DNA of 25,634 nucleotides, taken from Deltaproteobacteria bacterium (GTDB lineage Bacteria; Desulfobacterota; Desulfobulbia; Desulfobulbales; Desulfobulbaceae). Positions 14,931 through 22,536 of the stretch are shown piece after piece. The stretch's first letter is position 1, and every line of letters begins with the position of its first letter. Under the pieces are notes generated by a model that was not told the DNA's origin, made no database searches, and saw only the letters and a program-made list of their open reading frames with translations. The stretch covers positions 1 through 25,634 of the forward strand of contig JAADIK010000170.1 of the NCBI GenBank assembly GCA_013151365.1, read 5' to 3'. The position numbers and the translations under genes were made by a program.

Positions 14931-15094
14931 CTGTAAGCCGCCACAGGCACCCCATCTTCACGCGGTCACTCCCGCCCGCATAGAGGAACTATAGCGAACG
15001 GAAGCGACTACGTAAATCTATGGCGCCTGTGACGGCTTACAAGTTGGATGAAAGGAATAGCGCAGAGTTTCACACCCTGTGACCAGTTACGATT
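14931..15094 (+). repeat. R2 dispersed structured repeat, copy b
   Basis: This is the second copy of the element at 6318-6472, in the same orientation, with an 11-base insertion after CATAGAGG. Here the outer stem is nearly perfect: TGTAAGCCGCCACAGGCACC (14932-14951) against GGCGCCTGTGACGGCTTACA (about 15022-15041). The conserved tail CGCAGAG to GTGACCAGTTACGATT extends beyond the stem. It fills most of the gap between the response regulator and gatC; the remaining bases to 15191 show only a TTGACA/TGTCAA inverted pair at 15120-15145. Confidence 0.88.
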
Positions 15095-15191
15095 TCCGGT
15101 CTCTCCCTTCTCTCTCCTGTTGACATACAGGGTTGGTAGTGTCAATGTAGACGGGATTTTTTTCACATTATTAACCAGTACAAAAAAGACA

Positions 15192-15479
15192 ATGAAGATC
15201 ACCAGAAAAGAGGTGGAACACGTGGCCCGGCTGGTCCGGCTCGAGTTGCAACCGGAAGAAGTGGAACGGATGACGACCCTGCTTGATACCATCCTCAGTT
15301 ACGCGGCCAAACTGGACGAACTCGATACCAGCGGCGTTGCCGTTACCACGCACACCCTGGGGACGGACAACGTCTTCCGGGATGACCTGGTCCATGAAGC
15401 CCTCAACCGTGAACTGGCCCTGGCCAATGGTCCGGACCAAAACGGCGAGGCCTTTGTTGTCCCCCGTATTATCAGTTGA
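15192..15479 (+). CDS. gatC: Asp-tRNA(Asn)/Glu-tRNA(Gln) amidotransferase subunit C
   Basis: GatC is the small subunit that holds GatA and GatB together in the enzyme that amidates misacylated Glu-tRNA(Gln) or Asp-tRNA(Asn). The 95-residue product is of standard length, begins MKITRKEVEHVARLVRLEL, and has the conserved LDTILSYAAKLDELDTSGV and FRDD stretches. I chose the ATG at 15192 because an upstream extension to 15048 would encode part of repeat R2b. No good ribosome-binding site is seen before this start. The stop lies 8 bases before the gatA ATG. gatB is not in this window and must be elsewhere. Confidence 0.95.
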   Translation: MKITRKEVEHVARLVRLELQPEEVERMTTLLDTILSYAAKLDELDTSGVAVTTHTLGTDNVFRDDLVHEALNRELALANGPDQNGEAFVVPRIIS

Positions 15480-15487
15480 GAACGAGT

Positions 15488-16948
15488 ATGGAATTTTTTT
15501 CACTTACCCTGGCCCAGGCCAAGGAGCAGCTTGAACAGGGCAATATCACCTCGGTGCAGCTGACCGAGTCCATTCTTTCCCGTATTGCCGCAGTCGAGCC
15601 CAGGGTCAAGGCCTTTATTACCCTGGACCAAGACGGGGCTCTGGCCCAGGCGGAGGCGGCTGACCGGCAGCGCCGGGCGGGCGGGGCCGGCGAGTTATGC
15701 GGCCTGCCGCTTGCCGTCAAGGATGTCCTCTGTACCTCCACCATGCGTACCACCTGCGGCTCGAAGATCCTGGAGAACTTTGTGCCGCCCTATGACGCCA
15801 CGGTGATCAAAAAACTGAAAGATGCCGGGGCGATCATTGTCGGCAAGCTGGCCATGGACGAGTTTGCCATGGGTTCCACCAGCGAGAACTGCGCCTATAA
15901 TGTGCCGGAGAATCCCTGGAAACCGGGCTACGTGGCCGGCGGTTCCAGCGGCGGCTCGGCCGTTGCCATGGCGGCGGACGAGAGCCTGGCCAGCCTTGGT
16001 TCCGATACCGGCGGTTCCATTCGTCAACCCGCCTCCCTGTGCGGAGTCGTCGGGATGAAACCCACCTATGGCCGGGTATCCAGGTACGGCCTGGTGGCCT
16101 TTGCCTCTTCCCTGGACCAGGTCGGTCCCCTGACCAAGGATGTGCGCGACTGCGCCCTGATGATGAACGTCATCAGCGGCCATGATCAGCGCGATTCCAC
16201 TTCGGTTGACACCCCGGTTCCCGATTATACGGCGGCCCTTAAGGACGGCCTCAAGGGCGTCAGGATCGGGATTCCGCCGGAGTATTTCGGCCAGGGTCTT
16301 GACCCGGAAGTAGAGCAGGTCGTGCGCACGGGCATCGAGATGCTGCGCGAGGCCGGGGCCGAGATAAAAGAGGTTTCCCTGCCGCACACCGAGTACTGTG
16401 TGGCGGTCTATTACCTGATCGCGCCGGCCGAGGCCAGCTCCAACCTCTCCCGCTTCGACGGTGTCCGTTACGGCTATCGCGCCGGCGACGCCGGTTCTCT
16501 CGTGGATATGTACAGCAAAACCCGTTCCCGGGGCTTCGGGGACGAGGTAAAGCGGCGGATCCTGATCGGTACCTATGCCCTGTCCGCCGGTTACTATGAC
16601 GCCTATTACAAGAAGGCCTCCCAGGTCCGCACCCTGATCAGGGACGATTTCAAGACGGTATTCGACCAGTGCGACCTGGTGGTGTCACCGGTGACACCGA
16701 CGCCGGCCTGGATGATCGGTGAAAAGGCCGATGACCCGCTGGCCCTCTACCTGTCTGACATCCTGACCATATCCGCCAACCTGGCAGGTATTCCCGGCCT
16801 GTCCGTGCCGGCCGGATTCAGCAGCAGCGGACTCCCCATCGGCATGCAGATGCAGGCGGCGCATTTCAACGAGGAGATCTTGCTGCGCGCGGCCTGGAAC
16901 CTGGAACAGCGGGCCGGGATCAAGGGCAGGCGGCCGGAGCTGGGCTGA
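15488..16948 (+). CDS. gatA: Asp-tRNA(Asn)/Glu-tRNA(Gln) amidotransferase subunit A
   Basis: GatA is the glutaminase/amidase subunit that releases ammonia for GatB. The 486-residue product has the amidase-signature triad: the lysine in LPLAVKDVLC, the cis-serine in GGSSGGSAVAMAA, and the nucleophilic serine in GSDTGGSIRQPAS. MKPTYGRVSRYGLVAFASSLDQVG is a characteristic GatA segment, here naming its beginning and end only. ATG 15488 gives the usual N terminus MEFFSLTLAQAKE; a TTG at 15476 overlaps gatC. It is followed after two bases by hisC, so gatC-gatA-hisC-cmk appear to be one transcript. Confidence 0.97.
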   Translation: MEFFSLTLAQAKEQLEQGNITSVQLTESILSRIAAVEPRVKAFITLDQDGALAQAEAADRQRRAGGAGELCGLPLAVKDVLCTSTMRTTCGSKILENFVPPYDATVIKKLKDAGAIIVGKLAMDEFAMGSTSENCAYNVPENPWKPGYVAGGSSGGSAVAMAADESLASLGSDTGGSIRQPASLCGVVGMKPTYGRVSRYGLVAFASSLDQVGPLTKDVRDCALMMNVISGHDQRDSTSVDTPVPDYTAALKDGLKGVRIGIPPEYFGQGLDPEVEQVVRTGIEMLREAGAEIKEVSLPHTEYCVAVYYLIAPAEASSNLSRFDGVRYGYRAGDAGSLVDMYSKTRSRGFGDEVKRRILIGTYALSAGYYDAYYKKASQVRTLIRDDFKTVFDQCDLVVSPVTPTPAWMIGEKADDPLALYLSDILTISANLAGIPGLSVPAGFSSSGLPIGMQMQAAHFNEEILLRAAWNLEQRAGIKGRRPELG

Positions 16949-16950
16949 TC

Positions 16951-18072
16951 ATGAAACTGCAACCGCCACGGAATATTACGGCAATCGTTCCCTATCCTCC
17001 GGGCAAGCCCCTGGAAGAGCTGGAGCGGGAATACGGCATTACCGGCTCGATAAAACTGGCCTCCAACGAAAATTCCTGGGGGCCTTCACCAAAGGCCCTG
17101 GAGGCCATCAGTTCGGCCCTGCCCGGGCTGCATCGGTATCCGGACGGCTCCGGCTATTACCTGAGCGCGGCCCTGGCTGATTACCTGGGGGTAAAACCGC
17201 AGGAGATCGTGCTGGGCAACGGCTCCAACGAGGTCATCGAGTTCCTGGTCAAGGCCTTTGTCCGGGCCGATGACGAGGTTGTCACCAGTCATCCTTCCTT
17301 TCTCATGTACCAGAAATTCGTCCAGGTCCGGGGCGGCACCAATATCGTTATTCCCCTGCGCGATATGACCCATGATCTTGCGGCGATAACCGCGGCGGTG
17401 ACGAAACGGACCCGGATCATCTTTCTTGATAATCCCAACAACCCTTGCGGCACCATAATCAGCAAGAAGCGTTTCGACGAGTTTCTCAGGCAGCTGCCTG
17501 AACGGCTGATCGTGGTGCTCGATGAGGCGTACGTGGATTTTGTGGAACCGGCTGAACGGATCGACGTGTTGTCATATATTCGTCAGGCCGACGGCATTCC
17601 CGCGGTAGTGGCGTTGCGCACCTTTTCCAAGGCCTTCGGGCTTGCCGGTTTGCGGGTCGGTTTCGGTCTCATGCATTCCGAGGTGGCCGCTCTCCTGCAC
17701 CGGGTGCGGCAGCCCTTTAACGTCAACCTGCTTGGTCAGGTCGGCGCCCTTGCCGCCTTGGCGGACCGGGAACACTACCACAAAACCGTCAGCGGGACCG
17801 CCGGCGGCAAGGCGTGGCTAAGCGGCAAGGTGGAGGAGCTGGGCTGCAAGGCCTATCCTTCGCAGACCAATTTTTTTCTCATCGATGTGCGCGGCGATGC
17901 CACCAGGCTGTATGAGGCCCTCTTGCGCCGGGGCGTGATTGTCCGCTCCATGAAGGCCTACGGTTATCCTGATTTTATCCGGATCACCGTTGGCACGGAG
18001 CCGGAAAACCGGCGTTTTATAGGAGCGCTGGCAGCGTGTCTGGGGGATCTGGGGTATGTCGCATCGACTTGA
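16951..18072 (+). CDS. hisC: Histidinol-phosphate aminotransferase
   Basis: HisC is a PLP enzyme converting imidazole-acetol phosphate to L-histidinol phosphate in histidine synthesis; close relatives also transaminate aromatic precursors. The 373-residue product shows the fold type I motifs SNENSWGPSP, LGNGSNEVIE, DNPNNPCGT, LDEAYVDF and the PLP lysine in TFSKAFGLAGLRVGF. The C-terminal arginine region RITVGTEPENRRF binds the substrate carboxylate. It starts 2 bases after gatA and overlaps cmk by 17 bases. The gene is isolated from other his genes, which is common in this group. An aromatic or prephenate specificity cannot be excluded, because HisC paralogues next to cmk often belong to aromatic pathways. 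Confidence 0.88.
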   Translation: MKLQPPRNITAIVPYPPGKPLEELEREYGITGSIKLASNENSWGPSPKALEAISSALPGLHRYPDGSGYYLSAALADYLGVKPQEIVLGNGSNEVIEFLVKAFVRADDEVVTSHPSFLMYQKFVQVRGGTNIVIPLRDMTHDLAAITAAVTKRTRIIFLDNPNNPCGTIISKKRFDEFLRQLPERLIVVLDEAYVDFVEPAERIDVLSYIRQADGIPAVVALRTFSKAFGLAGLRVGFGLMHSEVAALLHRVRQPFNVNLLGQVGALAALADREHYHKTVSGTAGGKAWLSGKVEELGCKAYPSQTNFFLIDVRGDATRLYEALLRRGVIVRSMKAYGYPDFIRITVGTEPENRRFIGALAACLGDLGYVAST

Positions 18073-18742
18073 GGTCGTGACCATTGACGGTCCCTCCGGC
18101 GTCGGCAAGTCGACGATCAGCCGCAAACTTGCCGCCCGGCTGGGTTTTACCTATCTTGATACCGGGGCCATGTACCGGGGGGTGGCGCTCAAATGCCGCC
18201 AAAGCGGCGTCGATGTCCGCGATGAAAGGGCGGTTGCGGACCTTATGGATGTCCTTGACCTGCGGCTGTTGTCCGCCCCGTCGGAAAACGAGGACGTTCG
18301 GGTCCTGCTTGACGGCCGGGATGTGAGCGCCGAGATCCGTACGCCGGAGATCAGCATGCTGGCCTCGGCCGTGTCGGCGCAGCGGCCGGTGCGGGAAAAG
18401 TTGACCCGGATGCAGCAAAAGATGGGAGCCGCCGGCAGGATTGTGGCCGAGGGCAGAGATACCGGCACCGTGGTCTTTCCCGGAGCGGCCTGGAAGTTTT
18501 ACCTTGATGCCGGGCTGGCGGAACGGGTCCGCCGCCGGATCAGACAGTTGCGGCACCAGGGGGAAGCGGTTGACGAGGAAGAGATTTTTAAACAGGTCGT
18601 TAAACGGGACCGGGACGACATGGAGCGTTCCCTCGCTCCTCTGAAAGCCGCCCCGGACGCGGTTATAATCGATTCAACCGACCTGGGTCCCGATGATGTC
18701 CTGGCCAGGATGCTCGAGGTTATCCATAATAATCCCCTGTAA
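18056..18742 (+). CDS. cmk: Cytidylate kinase
   Basis: Cmk phosphorylates CMP and dCMP to the diphosphates in pyrimidine salvage and DNA precursor supply. The 228-residue product has the P-loop GPSGVGKST, the CMP-binding YLDTGAMYRG, AEGRDTGTVVFPGA, and the LID arginines in RVRRRIRQLR and KRDRDDMERS. It begins inside the 3' end of hisC (17-base overlap), indicating translational coupling, and ends 32 bases before the converging flavodiiron gene. No terminator hairpin is visible in that short gap. Confidence 0.95.
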   Translation: MSHRLEVVTIDGPSGVGKSTISRKLAARLGFTYLDTGAMYRGVALKCRQSGVDVRDERAVADLMDVLDLRLLSAPSENEDVRVLLDGRDVSAEIRTPEISMLASAVSAQRPVREKLTRMQQKMGAAGRIVAEGRDTGTVVFPGAAWKFYLDAGLAERVRRRIRQLRHQGEAVDEEEIFKQVVKRDRDDMERSLAPLKAAPDAVIIDSTDLGPDDVLARMLEVIHNNPL

Positions 18743-18774
18743 TCTTCTCGCCGGATCGCTAGACCTTTTTGAGA

Positions 18775-19995
18775 TCAGATGACCGAGGCGATTTCCTTGC
18801 CCGCCTGCATGGCCTTGAGGCTGCGGGCCACGGTGTGGCCAAGCTCAACGCATTCCTTCAGGTGCTCGTGTTCCGGCACGTACTGAACCCGCAGGCCTTC
18901 GTGGCAGATGGTGAACTTCATCTCCTGCATGGCCTGGTTGAGCAGCTTGACCGATTCTCCCGACCAGCCATAGGAGCCGAAGGCCGCGCCGATCTTGTTG
19001 GTCGGCTTGAGTCCCCGCATATACATGAGGAAACCGGCCATCCGGGGCAGCAAACCGTTGTTGAGCGTTGAACAGCCGAGAACGACGGCGCCGGCTTCAA
19101 GCACCTCGGTCATGACATCGCTGCGGTGGCTGAAGCGGAGATCAAGCAGTTTGTAGTTAACACCCTCGTCCAGCAGGCCGTCGGCCACGGCCTTGGCCAT
19201 CATCTCGGTTGATTTCCACATGGTATCGTAGATAACCAGGGCATGGCCCCGGGCTTCATTGCCGCACCAGCGGGAATAGGCCTCGATGATCTTGCCGGGA
19301 TCGGTGCGCCAGATCACCCCGTGGTCCGGCGCGATCATTTTAATGGGCAGGTTCATCTCCCGGACCTTGGCCAGCACTTTCTTGACCAGCGGCGAGTAGA
19401 GGGTCAGGATGTTGGCGTAGTACTTGGTGCATTCGCGCATGAGCACGTCCTGGTTGACCTCTTCGTCAAAGCGCTCGCTGCTGGCCAGGTGCTGGCCGAA
19501 TGCGTCGTTGGAAATAAGGATCTGGTCTTCCTTGACATATGTGAACATGGAGTCGGGCCAGTGCAGCATCCTGGTTTCCATGAAGTTGAGTGTCCGGGCT
19601 CCGAGGCTCAGCTCTTCGTTGGGACTGATGACATGGTAGGGCCAGTCTTCCCGGTGAAAATGCCTGAGCAGCGCCCTGTGCCCCATTTTGGAGCAGAAAA
19701 CCTTTTCCGGCCGGACCTCTTCAATGACCTGGGGCAGGCTGCCCGAATGGTCCATTTCCACATGGTTGACCACGATATAATCGATCTTTTTCGGATCAAT
19801 GATGTTGTGGATCCGGTGCATGAGATCACCGTGAAACGCTTTTTTTACCGTGTCGATAAGGGTGATTTTCTCATCGATGATCAAATAGGCGTTATAGGTC
19901 GTCCCGCGATTGGTGGAGTAGCCGTGGAAGTCACGGATGTCCCAGTCAACGGCACCCACCCAGTAGATATTTTTTGCAAGTTCAATAGGCTTCAC
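18775..19995 (-). CDS. Flavodiiron protein (O2/NO reductase, FprA/rubredoxin:oxygen oxidoreductase type)
   Basis: The enzyme reduces O2 to water or NO to N2O in the cytoplasm of anaerobes, taking electrons from rubredoxin. The 406-residue product has an N-terminal metallo-beta-lactamase-like domain with diiron ligands H78, E80, D82 and H83 in HVEMDHSG. Further ligands are near 146 (RMLHWPDS), 165 (SNDAFGQH) and 226 (APDHGVIW). A C-terminal flavodoxin domain begins with the FMN loop YDTMWKSTE. There is no fused rubredoxin, but a separate rubredoxin gene lies just upstream. The start is GTG at 19995 with AGGAGG well placed. R1c and a strong hairpin lie between it and rubredoxin, so it may have its own promoter. 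Confidence 0.95.
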   Translation of the reverse strand: MKPIELAKNIYWVGAVDWDIRDFHGYSTNRGTTYNAYLIIDEKITLIDTVKKAFHGDLMHRIHNIIDPKKIDYIVVNHVEMDHSGSLPQVIEEVRPEKVFCSKMGHRALLRHFHREDWPYHVISPNEELSLGARTLNFMETRMLHWPDSMFTYVKEDQILISNDAFGQHLASSERFDEEVNQDVLMRECTKYYANILTLYSPLVKKVLAKVREMNLPIKMIAPDHGVIWRTDPGKIIEAYSRWCGNEARGHALVIYDTMWKSTEMMAKAVADGLLDEGVNYKLLDLRFSHRSDVMTEVLEAGAVVLGCSTLNNGLLPRMAGFLMYMRGLKPTNKIGAAFGSYGWSGESVKLLNQAMQEMKFTICHEGLRVQYVPEHEHLKECVELGHTVARSLKAMQAGKEIASVI

Positions 19996-20093
19996 TGTTG
20001 AATCCTCCTGGTCGGAAAAAAATAAAAAATAAGAGTTGAATAGCCCCGGTCACAGCTCAGGTTGCGAGAGACCGGTGACTGAAAATTGCCCTG

Positions 20094-20134
20094 ACCTGAA
20101 TCCGTGAGCGTTCGAGAACGGTGCAGATACCGTT
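20094..20134 (+). repeat. R1 dispersed intergenic repeat, copy c (variant 3' half)
   Basis: The left half is the intact family sequence from CCTGAATCCGTGA through GAACGGTGCAGAT. The right half differs: after GCAGAT it reads ACCGTTC, which pairs perfectly with the preceding GAACGGT. The usual closing arm is missing and is replaced by an unrelated strong hairpin at 20135-20162. It is on the plus strand between minus-strand genes rubredoxin and the flavodiiron protein. Confidence 0.8.
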
Positions 20135-20162
20135 CACATCGGCCGGTCAACCGGCCGATGTG
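20135..20162. terminator. 12-bp hairpin between rubredoxin and flavodiiron genes
   Basis: CACATCGGCCGG and CCGGCCGATGTG are exact complements around the loop TCAA. On the plus strand it is followed by TTTTG, whereas on the minus strand, in which the flanking genes are read, there is no T-run. It is a candidate weak or bidirectional terminator limiting read-through from rubredoxin to the flavodiiron gene. Confidence 0.5.
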
Positions 20163-20207
20163 TTTTGTAAGGCCTGGTTGGTGCAACCGGGGCCGGAAAG
20201 GGAGCGG

Positions 20208-20366
20208 TCACACCTCTTCGAAATCGTCTTTGCTCGCGCCGCAGACGGGGCAGGTCCAGTCATCCGGCAGGTCGGCGAACGAAGTTCCCGGTGCGATACC
20301 GTTGTCCGGGTCACCGGCTTCCGGGTCATACTCATATCCGCAGATGAGGCACTTGTATTTTTTCAT
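20208..20366 (-). CDS. Rubredoxin
   Basis: This 52-residue electron carrier has a single Fe(Cys)4 centre. It begins MKKYKCLICGYEYDPEAGDP and contains the two rubredoxin knuckles: C6-LI-C9-GY and C39-PV-C42-GA. It also has the conserved PDDWTCPVCG segment; length is exactly typical. The ATG at 20366 has AAGGAGACGAAAATC upstream. It lies between desulfoferrodoxin and the flavodiiron protein, both known to accept electrons from rubredoxin, so it probably serves them in oxygen detoxification. Confidence 0.97.
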   Translation of the reverse strand: MKKYKCLICGYEYDPEAGDPDNGIAPGTSFADLPDDWTCPVCGASKDDFEEV

Positions 20367-20453
20367 GATTTTCGTCTCCTTCTGTGGGGATCGGGTTAGC
20401 TGTGGCTGCCGCCGTCCCGGACCGGAACCGGCGGCTTTGCCGGCTGGGATCAG

Positions 20454-20828
20454 CTAGCTTTTCCAGAGTTCGTGCAGGTTGCAGTAGGCCCGGGCCGTAA
20501 CGGCGTCGGCATCAACACAGAAGAGTGCTGCCGGTGCATCGCCGGGACTCAGCATCTGCCGGTAGGTCTGGTTCCCGGCTGTGAGTTCGATCCATTCGAT
20601 CCAGTGCTTTTCTTCCATGGGGTGCGGCACGCTGCCGACACTGACCTTGTAACCCTGAGCCGTCTTTTCAATCACCGGCACATGCTTTTCCCGGGCCGCA
20701 TCAACCGTGTTTTCGCTCACCAGGTTCATGGGCTGGCCGCAGCAGACAAGCTCGCCGGCCCCGGCATGCAGGACTTCAACGATATTACCGCAAAGGGGAC
20801 ATTTGTAAATTTGGTTTTTCTTGGTCAT
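20454..20828 (-). CDS. Desulfoferrodoxin (class I, superoxide reductase)
   Basis: The protein reduces superoxide to hydrogen peroxide without making O2. The 124-residue product has the N-terminal desulforedoxin-like Fe(Cys)4 domain (C10, C13, C29, C30 in CPLCG and VCCGQPM). Its C-terminal catalytic domain holds Fe(His)4Cys: H49 in EKHVPVIE, H69 and H75 in HPMEEKHW, C116 and H119 in CNLHELW. The glutamate before H49 is the conserved E47 of the active site. GAGGAG precedes the ATG. It lies 53 bases after the Fur/PerR-type regulator and ahead of rubredoxin, matching the arrangement used in sulfate reducers. Confidence 0.97.
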   Translation of the reverse strand: MTKKNQIYKCPLCGNIVEVLHAGAGELVCCGQPMNLVSENTVDAAREKHVPVIEKTAQGYKVSVGSVPHPMEEKHWIEWIELTAGNQTYRQMLSPGDAPAALFCVDADAVTARAYCNLHELWKS

Positions 20829-20881
20829 GGCGTTTCTCCTCGGGTTATATTTTTTCAGGAGGTGTTTACCGGTTGTTCGAC

Positions 20882-21523
20882 TCAGGCAATGGCGCTTTTC
20901 CCCGCCTCGGTGATTTCATACTTGCAACGCACCGGGCTGGCAACATAGCCTTTCTTTTTCAGGGTTGTAAGCTGCGAGCTGATCTGTTTCGGTTCCAGCT
21001 TGACGGCGGCGGCGATATCCTTGCTGCCGCAGGCCGCCGCGGACTGGGCAAGTGTTTTGAGAATTTGCTGTTGTTGGTCGTTGAGGGTCTCGGTACCGCA
21101 TTTTTTACAGCCCATTTTTTTATCTCCTTGAGGTTTTTTTTGGCAATCGGGGCAAAGGCCGAAAAATTCGATCCGGCAGCCGGTAATCCGGTAGCCGCCG
21201 GCTGCCGCCGGCAGGAACTGAAAATTTTCCTCTTGCCCCAGATCGATGTTATCAACCCGGTGGCATAACAAACAGTAAACATGATGGTGCCGGCGTAACT
21301 CGCCGTCAAAACGTTTTCGGCGGCCGCTGATCTCGAGCTTTTTGATCAGACCGGCCGTTGAGAGAATTTCCAGGTTCCGATAAACCGTGGCCAGGCTGAT
21401 TCGAGGCAGTGTTTTTTTTATCCGCTCGTACAGTTCATCCGCCGTCGGATGATCTTTGCACTTTCTCATCTCCCGAAGAATGATATCGCGCTGATGAGTC
21501 ATCCGCATTTGGTTTTTTATCAT
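20882..21523 (-). CDS. Fur/PerR-family regulator fused to a second winged-helix domain
   Basis: Residues 1-134 form a complete Fur-family repressor, with winged helix ADELYERIKK to SLATVYRNLEIL, metal-binding HHHVYCLLCH, and structural zinc pairs C84/C87 and C124/C127. Genomic context points to a peroxide-sensing (PerR) role. Residues 137-213 add a second small DNA-binding-like domain beginning MGCKKCGTETL and ending EITEAGKSAIA, absent from ordinary Fur proteins of 130-150 residues. At the junction lies a run of eight A (21134-21141 on the plus strand as T8), then AAGGAGAT and an in-frame ATG (21115). One extra A would end the repressor at TAA right in that ribosome-binding site. The 77-residue tail may therefore also be, or once have been, a separate gene. 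Alternative starts are M6 and M8. Confidence 0.88.
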   Translation of the reverse strand: MIKNQMRMTHQRDIILREMRKCKDHPTADELYERIKKTLPRISLATVYRNLEILSTAGLIKKLEISGRRKRFDGELRRHHHVYCLLCHRVDNIDLGQEENFQFLPAAAGGYRITGCRIEFFGLCPDCQKKPQGDKKMGCKKCGTETLNDQQQQILKTLAQSAAACGSKDIAAAVKLEPKQISSQLTTLKKKGYVASPVRCKYEITEAGKSAIA

Positions 21524-21565
21524 TTTCAGAGCAGGTAAATTATTATCAGATGCGATCTCTTTTTA

Positions 21566-21594
21566 TTTGTATTTGATAATTATTACCATGTCAA
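21566..21594 (-). promoter_or_regulatory. Promoter of the Fur/PerR-type gene with Fur-family box in its spacer
   Basis: On the minus strand TTGACA (21594-21589) and TACAAA (21571-21566) are 17 bases apart. The spacer contains the 7-1-7 near-palindrome TGATAAT-T-ATTACCA (21574-21588, given on the plus strand), one mismatch from a perfect Fur/PerR-type box. A repressor bound there would block RNA polymerase, so negative autoregulation of the cluster is likely. Confidence 0.65.
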
Positions 21595-21630
21595 TAGAAA
21601 AAGGGGCTGCTCCGGGCGCCGGGGGGAAAC

Positions 21631-21663
21631 AAAAAAAAAAGGGACAGTGGTCAACTGTCCCTT
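21631..21663 (-). terminator. Intrinsic terminator of pal
   Basis: AAGGGACAG (21639-21647) pairs exactly with CTGTCCCTT (21655-21663). Read on the minus strand the stem is followed by about ten T (21631-21640). It lies downstream of pal, just beyond repeat R1d. Confidence 0.85.
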
Positions 21664-21666
21664 GAT

Positions 21667-21721
21667 CCTGAATCCGTAAACGTTCGGGAACGGTGCAGAT
21701 GCAAGCCGTCACGGATTCAGG
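21667..21721 (+). repeat. R1 dispersed intergenic repeat, copy d (short form, best palindrome)
   Basis: This 55-base copy starts CCTGAATCCGT and ends ACGGATTCAGG, an 11-bp perfect stem. Inside are the small hairpin CGTTCGGGAACG and the core GTGCAGATGCA. It sits between the pal stop codon and the pal terminator hairpin, so it would be carried in the pal 3' untranslated region as its reverse complement. Confidence 0.9.
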
Positions 21722-21750
21722 TTGATACCTGCGGGTAGAGAGGGGAATCG

Positions 21751-22368
21751 TTATTCGATAACGAAATCATCCCGGCGGTTATGGGACCAGGCGAATTCAT
21801 CGTGACCCGGGAAAAGCGGACGTTCTTCGCCATAACTGATCGTCCGGATGCGGTCCTGGGCAACGCCGAGTTCCACGAGGAATTTTTTGCCGTTCAGGGC
21901 TCGGCGCTCGCCGAGAGCGAGGTTATACTCATTGGTGCCGCGTTCATCACAGTTGCCTTCGACAATGACCCTGACGTCCGGGGTCTGCTTGAGGTAGTCG
22001 GCATTTTTTTCAAGCCGCGTCATCTGGTCGCTACGAACGATCGCCTGGTCAAAGTCAAAATAGATCGGCAGGAGTTGGGCCGAGGAGCGACCATGCAGTT
22101 CTTTGTATGCATCGGTGTTCTCGGCGGCGGTTGTCGAGGCCTGGTCAAGGCTGTTGCCGTTCGCGCCGCCGGTGTTGTCCAGCGATTCCACGCTCGGTCC
22201 GGCTTCCTGGGAAGATGCCGGTGCCGGGTACTGGATGTTTTTACCCGCTGCCATGCCGGCGTTGTTTACCGGGACATACGGCGGGATCTGTTTTTTACCG
22301 CAGCCGCCGAACAGGGCAAGTGATGCGGTGACTATCATAATAGTGAGCAGACGAGAGAGGGTCTTCAT
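21751..22368 (-). CDS. pal: Peptidoglycan-associated lipoprotein (Pal)
   Basis: Pal is an outer-membrane lipoprotein that binds peptidoglycan and works with TolB in envelope constriction. The 205-residue product has a signal peptide (MKTLSRLLTIMIVTASLAL) ending in the lipobox-like LFGGC, with the lipidated cysteine at 23. A low-complexity linker runs to about residue 95, followed by an OmpA-like domain (YFDFDQAIVRSDQ, VEGNCDERGTNEYNLALGE, RISYGEERP-type end). Its ATG follows AAGGAG. The usual neighbours tolB and ybgF are not adjacent, so the gene is separated from a tol operon here. Confidence 0.93.
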   Translation of the reverse strand: MKTLSRLLTIMIVTASLALFGGCGKKQIPPYVPVNNAGMAAGKNIQYPAPASSQEAGPSVESLDNTGGANGNSLDQASTTAAENTDAYKELHGRSSAQLLPIYFDFDQAIVRSDQMTRLEKNADYLKQTPDVRVIVEGNCDERGTNEYNLALGERRALNGKKFLVELGVAQDRIRTISYGEERPLFPGHDEFAWSHNRRDDFVIE

Positions 22369-22422
22369 GGCATCTCCTTCCCGGAGGATGAGGGGAAAAT
22401 CAGGTACGATACGATTGAGTTC

Positions 22423-22450
22423 ATATTACCGTTTTGCCTTGGAGCGTCAA
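22423..22450 (-). promoter_or_regulatory. Candidate promoter of pal
   Basis: On the minus strand TTGACG (22450-22445), a 16-base spacer and TAATAT (22428-22423) form a plausible sigma-70 promoter about 50 bases upstream of the pal start. Confidence 0.4.
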
Positions 22451-22536
22451 GAAAAAATATGGTTTTTTCGGCCCTGTTCAGCTGTTTTTTTACCGGCCTT
22501 TCCGACGGTTTTTTTTTATCTTAATATCTAATAAAT

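Noticed and set aside
15120..15148. A promoter for gatC beginning at TTGACA 15120
   Set aside because: At spacings of 16-18 bases no acceptable -10 hexamer is found. TTGACA and TGTCAA (15140-15145) form an inverted pair, but nothing else supports an operator.
20400..20453. A terminator between desulfoferrodoxin and rubredoxin
   Set aside because: GC-rich complementary words occur (GCCGGC and related), but there is no T-run on the minus strand and the genes are expected to be co-transcribed.
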